Assembly: GCA_903903205.1 (NCBI GenBank)
Contig: CAIUXU010000341.1
Coordinates: 1-12,957, forward strand
Source: an uncultured Syntrophobacterales bacterium
GTDB lineage: Bacteria > Desulfobacterota > Syntrophia > Syntrophales > UBA5619
DNA: 12,957 nt
Direction: 5' to 3'
The notes beneath the pieces were generated by a model that had not been told where the DNA came from, did not search any database, and worked only from the letters and a program-made list of their open reading frames with translations. Made by a program: the position numbers and the translations under genes. Shown here in pieces: positions 8,115 through 12,957 of the stretch. How positions within the stretch are numbered: position 1 is the stretch's first letter; each line of letters starts with the position of its first letter.

Positions 8115-8137
8115 ATCCAATCTTGTGCAGTTTGGAT
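8115..8137 (-). other. Small hairpin between the RNA-like element and the HAMP gene RBS
   Basis: Minus strand: ATCCAA, an 11 nt loop, then TTGGAT, a perfect 6 bp stem. It sits about 15 nt upstream of the AGGAGG that starts the stacked-HAMP gene. It has no following T-run, so it is not a classical terminator. It could be part of leader control for that gene, or chance. Confidence 0.3.
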
Positions 8138-8145
8138 CACAGCCC

Positions 8146-8208
8146 CCGCTTCACCGTTCCTGCCAAGGTCTCGCCTCCCACCGGTTTCACGGATTAAACG
8201 GTGTGCGG
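8146..8208. ncRNA. Structured RNA-like element in the divergent region (riboswitch candidate, strand uncertain)
   Basis: CCGC (8146-8149) pairs with GCGG (8205-8208), and CACCGTT (8152-8158) pairs perfectly with AACGGTG (8197-8203). This makes an 11 bp two-part stem with a small asymmetric internal loop around a 38 nt core. On the plus strand the core has TGCC, GCCTCCC and ACCGGTTTCAC, which resembles from memory the core of Moco-family leader RNAs. On that strand the gene downstream is cinA, whose N-terminal domain is MoaB/MogA-like, about 150 nt away. On the minus strand the element would lie in the 5' leader of the stacked-HAMP gene, 25-90 nt after a perfect TATAAT. The pairing is seen directly; family and strand are guesses. 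A covariance search would settle it. Confidence 0.35.
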
Positions 8209-8243
8209 TTGCCATCTGCTTACGATCAATTATCACGATCTCC

Positions 8244-8249
8244 ATTATA
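8244..8249 (-). promoter_or_regulatory. Candidate -10 box of the HAMP receptor / hybrid kinase operon
   Basis: A perfect TATAAT on the minus strand, about 160 nt upstream of the stacked-HAMP start. No good -35 lies 16-18 bp upstream (only T-rich sequence, AAGTTTTG), so it may need an activator. Transcription from here would start near 8237 and place the RNA-like element at 8146-8208 in the leader. Confidence 0.35.
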
Positions 8250-8279
8250 AATCTACGACGACAGCAAAACTTCTTTCAC

Positions 8280-8306
8280 TTGACAGATGAAAAGAGCTTC
8301 TATAGA
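8280..8306 (+). promoter_or_regulatory. Candidate promoter of the cinA operon
   Basis: Plus strand: a perfect TTGACA -35 at 8280-8285 and TATAGA at 8301-8306. The spacer is only 15 bp, shorter than ideal; a shifted -10 reading (TAGATG, 17 bp) matches worse. The start would be near 8313, leaving about a 48 nt leader before the TTG of cinA. If this is the main promoter, the RNA-like element at 8146-8208 is not in the cinA transcript. Confidence 0.4.
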
Positions 8307-8360
8307 TGATAACGACTCGTATGAACAGACGCCGAACTCGCGGTATAGAAGGGAAAGAGA

Positions 8361-9605
8361 TTGAAAGCAGAAATCATTGCGGTTGGAACGGAGCTTTTGC
8401 TGGGACAGATCGTGGACACCAATTCAGCCTATATGGCCCAGCAGATGACGACAATTGGCCTGGATTTGCACTATAAATCCACTGTCGGCGACAACCTGGA
8501 GCGAATCAAGTCCACGCTGCGAAATGCACTGGGTCGGTCGGATTTTATCATTACAACGGGTGGTATCGGGCCGACCCTGGACGATCTGACTCGCGAAGCC
8601 GTAGCCGAAGTCTTGGGAAAACCACTTGTTTTTAATCATGTTCTCTTCGATCAGATCAGCGAATTTTTCACCCGCATGGGCCGGACCGCGAGCCCCAACA
8701 ATCGCAAGCAAGCCTTCATTCCCGAGGGGGCGATCCCGATTGAAAACCCGGTTGGAACCGCTCCTGGTTTCATCGCCGAACAGGATGGCAAAGCGATTAT
8801 CATCGTTCCCGGGGTCCCCCATGAGATGCGTTATTTTATGGAGCATGCCGTTCTTCCATATTTGCGAAACAAATTGGGCATCCGGGAGGTAATTGTTTCC
8901 CGGGTTCTCAAACTTTTTGGGATCGGCGAAAGCCTTGTGGACGATCGGCTCAAGGATCTGATCGAACAGGGAACCAACCCCACAATCGGGCTTCTCGCCC
9001 ATACCCAGATCGGCGAAATCCACATTCGTCTGACGGCCAAAGCGAACGAGAGATCCCGGGCCGAAACCCTGAATGCCTCCCTAGAGGCGGAGATTCGCGA
9101 ACGCCTGCAGGAGTTTATCTTTGGGGTCGATGAAGAGAGCTACGAAGGGGTTTTGGGGAGTCTGCTCCGGAAAGCGGGACTGACGCTCTCCGTGGCTGAA
9201 ACGGCTTTCGGCAGTTCCATCATCCAGACACTGAAATTGATGGAAGGGTGCCCAGAATTTTTCCGATTGGGCGTGACGGTCGTCAGCCCGGAGATGGCGC
9301 AAAAGCTGTTGAACCTACCGTCATCGTTCCAGAAGGAAGAGGGTTATTCCGACATGGCCAAGGCATTGGCCAAAGGGGTCCGTCGCCTTGCAGGATCGGA
9401 TCTTGGTTTGGGAATTGCCGGTCATGCTGCTGCCGGGAAAGGTCAGGATCACGTGGTCTATATCGCGCTGGCCCATTCCGGCGGTACCGATTGTATCGAG
9501 CAACGATGGCCGCAGGCGATGCGTTTCATTGAAAACCGCATGACCAAAACGGCCTTGGCCCAGGTCAGAAAGTATATATCGAACAGGAGCGCAGATCCCG
9601 CATGA
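8361..9605 (+). CDS. cinA: CinA-family protein (MoaB/MogA-like domain plus degenerate PncC-like domain)
   Basis: CinA proteins join an N-terminal MoaB/MogA-like domain, which hydrolyses ADP-ribose-type nucleotides, to a C-terminal NMN amidase (PncC) domain; together they salvage pyridine nucleotides. The N-terminal domain is intact: GTELLLGQIVDTN at residues 9-21, TTGGIGPTLDD at 65-75, and PGVPHEM at 150-156. A middle region (about 180-255) follows. The C-terminal domain (about 260-400) keeps its outline (GIAG near 365), but its catalytic signature is changed: the usual AESCTGG reads AETAFGS at 279-285, and the usual YSNEAK reads VSPEMA at 308-313. So the amidase is probably inactive or altered. 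The length, 414 aa, is normal. The start is TTG at 8361 after a GGGAAAGAGA RBS. The next gene overlaps by ATGA, so it is translated in the same operon. Confidence 0.92.
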   Translation: MKAEIIAVGTELLLGQIVDTNSAYMAQQMTTIGLDLHYKSTVGDNLERIKSTLRNALGRSDFIITTGGIGPTLDDLTREAVAEVLGKPLVFNHVLFDQISEFFTRMGRTASPNNRKQAFIPEGAIPIENPVGTAPGFIAEQDGKAIIIVPGVPHEMRYFMEHAVLPYLRNKLGIREVIVSRVLKLFGIGESLVDDRLKDLIEQGTNPTIGLLAHTQIGEIHIRLTAKANERSRAETLNASLEAEIRERLQEFIFGVDEESYEGVLGSLLRKAGLTLSVAETAFGSSIIQTLKLMEGCPEFFRLGVTVVSPEMAQKLLNLPSSFQKEEGYSDMAKALAKGVRRLAGSDLGLGIAGHAAAGKGQDHVVYIALAHSGGTDCIEQRWPQAMRFIENRMTKTALAQVRKYISNRSADPA

Positions 9606-10501
9606 AGAAGAGAATCGGTTTTGTCGGTCTCGGTTTGATGGGGCGGGGAATGGTACGGAACCTGCTCTCCGCCGGATTTTCTGTGGTCGGCTACGATATC
9701 GACAACGAAAAAATGGAGGCCCTTGTCGGAAATGGATTTCGAAAGGCCGCCTCTCCCGAAGCGCTTCCTCCGATGGTTGATGTGATCATCCTGTCGCTCC
9801 CGAATTCCCATGTTGTAAATGATGTCGTCGGGAATTCCCTGAAACTGTTTGAGATGGAAACAAAAGGGCTGATTTTGATCGATACGACCACCGCCGATCC
9901 GGTCATGTCCGGGGCGCTGGCTCTCCGGTTGAAGAAACGCGGGATCGAGATGCTCGATGCCACGATCAGCGGAACGAGTAAAATGTGCGCAGAAAAGGAT
10001 GTAACCTTCATGGTCGGTGGCCATGAGGATACGTTCAAAGAATGTGAACAGATTCTCACCGTTTTGGGCAGAAACAATTTTTACATGGGTGCGAACGGCA
10101 GCGGGGCGTCGGCTAAACTGGTCGTTAACCTGGTGCTCGGGCTGAATCGCATGGTACTCGCCGAGGGACTATGTCTCGCAAAGAAGGCGGGGATGGACCC
10201 CCAGCGGACACTGGAGGTGCTGAAAGAATCGGCCGCCTATTCCAGAGCGATGGACCAGAAGGGGCAGAAAATGGTTGATAAGGACCTGCTTGTTCCCGAA
10301 GGCAAGCTCGCCTTCCATCTGAAAGATGTCCGGCTGATGCTCGATCTGGGCCATCGTGTGAACGCACCGCTCATTCTCAGCAGTCTGCACGCCCAGGCGC
10401 TGGAAGCGGAGGTCGCCAAAGGGAGGGGGGAATGGGACAATGCGGATATCATCTCTTTTTATGAGGATCTGGCAAACATTCCGTCTTCAAATTCCACTTG
10501 A
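9602..10501 (+). CDS. NAD(P)-dependent beta-hydroxyacid dehydrogenase (3-hydroxyisobutyrate dehydrogenase family)
   Basis: A cytoplasmic oxidoreductase that interconverts a beta-hydroxyacid and its semialdehyde. The family includes 3-hydroxyisobutyrate, tartronate-semialdehyde and 2-(hydroxymethyl)glutarate enzymes. The Rossmann nucleotide loop is GLGLMGRGM at residues 9-17, with Asp32 at the end of strand 2 favouring NAD. LSLPNS is at 64-69 and the substrate-loop motif SG with MVGG at 123-140. The catalytic Lys172 is in GASAKLVVN, and the C-terminal helical domain carries KDVRLML. Length 299 aa, normal. The ATG overlaps the cinA stop (ATGA), a sign of coupled translation. A TTG overlaps its own stop but is not the start of the next gene. 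The substrate is not readable; the neighbours (TctC, racemase-like enzyme, cupins) suggest an organic acid rather than valine breakdown. Confidence 0.9.
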   Translation: MKKRIGFVGLGLMGRGMVRNLLSAGFSVVGYDIDNEKMEALVGNGFRKAASPEALPPMVDVIILSLPNSHVVNDVVGNSLKLFEMETKGLILIDTTTADPVMSGALALRLKKRGIEMLDATISGTSKMCAEKDVTFMVGGHEDTFKECEQILTVLGRNNFYMGANGSGASAKLVVNLVLGLNRMVLAEGLCLAKKAGMDPQRTLEVLKESAAYSRAMDQKGQKMVDKDLLVPEGKLAFHLKDVRLMLDLGHRVNAPLILSSLHAQALEAEVAKGRGEWDNADIISFYEDLANIPSSNST

Positions 10502-10554
10502 ATAAACGTAAATTCCCATCGCGATCAGATGGAGACAACCAAGGAGGATTCATC

Positions 10555-10950
10555 ATGGGTGAGAAGTATGTGGTACCTTTGAAAGAGGCTATTACGGGAG
10601 TATTGCACGGTCGGGCGGGAACATTTCGCATTCTGATCGATGAAGAAATCAGCGGCGCCAAACATTTTTCGTTGCTCGTCAACACCATGAACGCCGGGGT
10701 CACTGGCTCTGAGCACAAGCATGATGTGGAACATTGCTGGTATATTCTCTCCGGACAGGGAACCATGTTCATGGCGGGGAAGGTGTTCCCGCTTGAACCT
10801 GAAATGGCTGTTTTCGCACCCGCCCAAATGCTGCATAAAATCGTTGTCGGTCCTGATGAGGATCTCACATATATCGTCGTCTATGCGCCTCCGGGACCCG
10901 AACAGCAGCTCAAGAAGCTCGGCGAACATGCCTTCGACGCCCCCAAATAG
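10555..10950 (+). CDS. Small cupin-domain protein 1
   Basis: A 131-residue single-domain cupin (beta-barrel metal protein), probably cytoplasmic. Motif 1 is present (H54, H56, then H60 where the usual Glu stands, with E59 beside it, and G67). The motif 2 His is H94 in PAQMLHK. So the metal site would be four His or three His plus E59. An in-frame TTG at 10498 overlaps the previous stop and would add 19 residues, but AAGGAGG sits 7 nt before the ATG at 10555, so the ATG is chosen. It lies between the dehydrogenase and a second cupin on the same strand. Cupins of this size are isomerases, lyases, dioxygenases or sugar/acid-binding proteins; no function can be named from the sequence. Confidence 0.88.
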   Translation: MGEKYVVPLKEAITGVLHGRAGTFRILIDEEISGAKHFSLLVNTMNAGVTGSEHKHDVEHCWYILSGQGTMFMAGKVFPLEPEMAVFAPAQMLHKIVVGPDEDLTYIVVYAPPGPEQQLKKLGEHAFDAPK

Positions 10951-11011
10951 GGTTGCTGCGGGACGATTTTCCACATTAACAACGGACAAGAACATGCGCG
11001 AGGAGAAGATA

Positions 11012-11488
11012 ATGGCTGAATATGTAAAACTGGATGAACTTTCGAACCTGCTGGTTGTGCCGCCAAAGACCGGGCATTTCAACGATGTCGTCACCGACAC
11101 CGCCTATGAAAAAGGATTGGCGATCAACTTCGGCATCAATGAGCAGGTCTGTGGGTCAAAGCGTATCGCCATGGGAAGAACGGTGATCCCACCGCATACC
11201 GCCAACGAACGGCATGTACACATGAGCGCGGAAGCGGCGATGTATGTGATATCGGGAACGATGATTCTCTTTATTGGACCGGAGGCGAAGATTGTCCAAT
11301 GCCCTCCGGGGACCTTCGTCTTTGCGCCGGAGGGGGTTATTCACGGCGTGGCGAACGCGAGCCGGAAGGAAGAGGTGGTTCTGGTGTTCGCGTATGGCGG
11401 GGTTCCTTCCAAGGAGGCGGCGAGGATCGTCTTCATCGATGATTCTGGAAATCAGTATCCCCCCAAGGACTGGGATCGGGAGGAATAA
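11012..11488 (+). CDS. Small cupin-domain protein 2
   Basis: A 158-residue cupin, distinct from cupin 1: different N-terminus, canonical acid ligand and little identity. Metal ligands are H68, H70, E74 and H111 (PEGVIHG); G82 is shifted by one residue from the standard spacing. PPHTANERHVH leads into motif 1. The start is ATG at 11012 with AGGAG 6 nt upstream. An ATG 18 nt earlier (10994) lacks an RBS. It lies 61 bp after cupin 1 and 3 bp before the racemase-like gene, whose RBS overlaps its last codons. Two unlike cupins beside a TTT-type binding protein point to a small catabolic pathway, for example ring or keto-acid steps. The exact reaction is unknown. Confidence 0.88.
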   Translation: MAEYVKLDELSNLLVVPPKTGHFNDVVTDTAYEKGLAINFGINEQVCGSKRIAMGRTVIPPHTANERHVHMSAEAAMYVISGTMILFIGPEAKIVQCPPGTFVFAPEGVIHGVANASRKEEVVLVFAYGGVPSKEAARIVFIDDSGNQYPPKDWDREE

Positions 11489-11491
11489 GCG

Positions 11492-12364
11492 ATGGCGGAA
11501 GGAAAAAAGAAGTACCGGTTTTTATTCATCCAGCCATTCGAGCTCTCCACCGGCGGAAAATTTGCGGACAAGTACCACTCCGCCGAGCTGACGAAAGAGA
11601 AACGCCTCCGGATGGAGTACCTCAACATCCGACCTCTCCTGGAGGACGTGGAGTGGGACTTCCACGGAGGACCAAAACCCCCTTACGGTGATTGGGCGGT
11701 CGAAACCCGCGAGGAGTTTGCACATGTGGCCGCCGCCCGGCTGCCGATTGTCCGTGAAGCCTGCGAGAGTGGAAAGTACAACGCCATCGTCCTGCTCGGC
11801 GGCGGCGAACCGGGGTTCATGGAGTCCCGGGAGATCGCCAGGGGGTATGGTATCCCGGTTACAGCCTGCGCCTTCTCCCAGATGCACATCGCCTCCATGC
11901 TTGGCAACAAGTTCAGCGTCATCGATTTTACCGAGACGCACAACATGTTCTACTACGACCTGGTCGTTCGCCACCGTTTTACCGACCGGTGCGCATCCAT
12001 CCGAAACATCAACTTCTACCATGGCCGACCCGGACATCAAGACGAGATCACCATCGACGGGGAGCGTGACAAGGCGCTCAGGGGCGAACCGTCCGAGGCG
12101 ATCGAACGGGCCGTCAAGGAGGCGGTGGCCGCGATTGAAGAGGACGGCGCGGAGGTGATCACCTTCGGATGCTCGGATGTTTTCTGGCTTCAATCGTTTC
12201 TTCAAAAGCGTCTGAACGAGTTGGGATGGGAACTACCCGTCCTGGAGGGGTATAGCTGCGCCATTGTTCTGGCCAAACTTTTTGTCGATCTGGGGGTCGA
12301 TGCAAGCGGGCTCAAGTTTCCTGGTGAACGCCCGAAGCAGTGGCGGAGAAAAAAAATCTTTTAA
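11492..12364 (+). CDS. Asp/Glu racemase superfamily protein with one catalytic Cys (hydantoin racemase / decarboxylase-like)
   Basis: A 290-residue two-lobed protein of the Asp/Glu/hydantoin racemase superfamily. In racemases two Cys act as acid and base. Here the first site (usually C-F-G-D-P) reads G-G-G-E-P at residues 103-107, so the first Cys is Gly103. The second is kept (Cys227 in ITFGCSD). The lobe-2 pattern VLEGYSCAIVLAKLFVDLG and the KFSVIDFTE strand fit the family. Gly at the first site with Cys at the second is also the arrangement in arylmalonate decarboxylase, so a decarboxylase or other one-Cys chemistry is more likely than racemisation. The start is ATG at 11492, with GGGAGG 8 nt upstream inside the cupin 2 stop region; the spacing is 3 bp. 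tctC follows at 13 bp. Superfamily sure, reaction inferred. Confidence 0.82.
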   Translation: MAEGKKKYRFLFIQPFELSTGGKFADKYHSAELTKEKRLRMEYLNIRPLLEDVEWDFHGGPKPPYGDWAVETREEFAHVAAARLPIVREACESGKYNAIVLLGGGEPGFMESREIARGYGIPVTACAFSQMHIASMLGNKFSVIDFTETHNMFYYDLVVRHRFTDRCASIRNINFYHGRPGHQDEITIDGERDKALRGEPSEAIERAVKEAVAAIEEDGAEVITFGCSDVFWLQSFLQKRLNELGWELPVLEGYSCAIVLAKLFVDLGVDASGLKFPGERPKQWRRKKIF

Positions 12365-12377
12365 CGGAGGGGAGAAA

Positions 12378-12957
12378 ATGAGCAAACGCTTTCTATCAAC
12401 GATGCTATCAGTCAGTCTGTTTGTGTTTATCTGCTCTGCCGGGACGCTGGTACCCACCGCCGGCGGGCAAGAGTTCCCGACCAAACCCGTGACCCTCATC
12501 ATCCCGGTTGGGGCGGGGGGATCTCACGATCTGACGGCACGCGCCGTCACAAGCGTGGCCATGAACTACCTTGGGCAACCGATCATCATTCAACTCAAGC
12601 CCGGCGGTGGCGGGGCCATCGGCTCCGAAATCGTGGCCAAATCGGCCCCCGACGGCTACACCCTGCTCTTCGGGGGCATGGGATGGAGCACCACCTATCC
12701 CGCCGTTGAAGGCCGCTCCAAGGGGCCGGACGACCTCGTGGCCGTCTGCCGGATCAACTACAGCCCGACCATCATCGCTGCTCGTCCCGATCTGCCGTTC
12801 AAGACCTTCAAGGAGATGCTGGCATACGCCAAAGCCAATCCGGATAAGTTGATCTTCAGCAATACCGGCCCCTGGGGCCAGGCCGACCTCCCCTGGAAAA
12901 TGATCGGCAAGGAAACCGGCATCAAAACAAAAAACGTACCCTACGACGGCGGCGGCC
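12378..12957 (+). CDS. TctC-family tripartite tricarboxylate transporter substrate-binding protein, N-terminal part (runs off the right edge)
   Basis: An extracytoplasmic solute-binding protein of the TTT (TctABC) family, which captures carboxylates or related compounds for a secondary transporter. The first 193 residues are visible: a signal peptide (basic MSKR, hydrophobic core to about residue 21, probable cleavage near PTAGGQ); then the standard mature start EFPTKPVTLIIPVGAGGSHDLTA, with the carboxylate-binding loop GAGG; then KPGGGGAIGSEIVAKSAPDGYTL and NTGPWG. No frameshift is seen up to the edge. The start is ATG at 12378 with GGAGG 8 nt upstream, 13 bp after the racemase-like gene. 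The membrane parts TctA and TctB would be expected further right. The ligand cannot be told, but the operon suggests it is the substrate of the enzymes before it. Confidence 0.92.
   Translation, partial: MSKRFLSTMLSVSLFVFICSAGTLVPTAGGQEFPTKPVTLIIPVGAGGSHDLTARAVTSVAMNYLGQPIIIQLKPGGGGAIGSEIVAKSAPDGYTLLFGGMGWSTTYPAVEGRSKGPDDLVAVCRINYSPTIIAARPDLPFKTFKEMLAYAKANPDKLIFSNTGPWGQADLPWKMIGKETGIKTKNVPYDGGG

Noticed and set aside
8146..8208. c-di-GMP (GEMM-I) riboswitch upstream of the receptor gene
   Set aside because: On the minus strand there is a loose likeness to the GGGACGCAAAGC core, but the GAAA-capped first hairpin and the 3' half are not there.
8424..9023. 199-codon open frame on the minus strand
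   Set aside because: Antisense to the well-conserved N-terminal part of cinA.
10721..11488. Long 255-codon version of cupin 2
   Set aside because: The extra N-terminus overlaps cupin 1 in another frame; the RBS and the cupin fold support the ATG at 11012.
11522..12205. 227-codon open frame on the minus strand
   Set aside because: Antisense to the racemase-like gene, without an RBS or a recognisable domain; high GC keeps antisense frames open.
1..12957. CRISPR arrays, tRNA or rRNA genes, insertion sequences, attachment sites
   Set aside because: No spaced direct repeats, no transposase or integrase frames, and no tRNA- or rRNA-like sequence seen on reading both strands.

Overview
The window looks like chromosomal DNA of a Gram-negative, probably anaerobic bacterium. 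Gene content suggests a Desulfobacterota / former Deltaproteobacteria member, perhaps of the Syntrophia type: a large multi-receiver hybrid kinase whose PAS domain carries a Cys cluster, a stacked-HAMP membrane protein, a tripartite tricarboxylate (TTT) binding protein and a tilS-ftsH pair. The taxonomic placement is inference from gene content only. Starts are a mix of ATG, GTG and TTG, and most are set by clear GGAGG-type ribosome binding sites.

Left block, minus strand (1-3661): a housekeeping operon transcribed right to left. A strong sigma70-type promoter (TTGACG - 17 bp - TATACT, 3661-3633) precedes a lipoprotein PpiC/SurA-type peptidyl-prolyl isomerase, a metallo-beta-lactamase-fold hydrolase, a short TilS tRNA-Ile lysidine synthetase, and the N-terminus of the FtsH membrane protease, which runs off the left edge. 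Spacings are 14, 9 and 66 bp. Envelope protein folding, protein quality control and tRNA decoding are thus joined in one unit.

Middle block, minus strand (3767-8087): a two-gene signalling unit. The upstream gene encodes a membrane protein with two TM helices, a very short periplasmic loop and a stack of HAMP-like units, but no methyl-accepting or kinase output domain. The downstream gene encodes a soluble REC-PAS-HisKA-HATPase-REC-REC-HPT hybrid kinase. The pair looks like a receptor split from, or stripped of, its output.

Divergent intergenic region (8088-8360): holds candidate promoters in both directions and an RNA-like element (8146-8208) with two stacked, perfectly paired stems around a conserved-looking core. 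I cannot assign its strand or family with confidence.

Right block, plus strand (8361-12957): cinA (with a degenerate C-terminal amidase domain), a beta-hydroxyacid dehydrogenase overlapping it by ATGA, two different small cupins, an Asp/Glu-racemase-superfamily enzyme with only the second of the two usual catalytic Cys, and a TctC-type periplasmic binding protein cut by the right edge. The last five look like a catabolic set for an organic acid: capture by TctC, chemistry by the racemase/decarboxylase-like enzyme and the cupins, and oxidoreduction by the dehydrogenase. The substrate is unknown. This cassette and the split receptor are the most likely places for undescribed biology.
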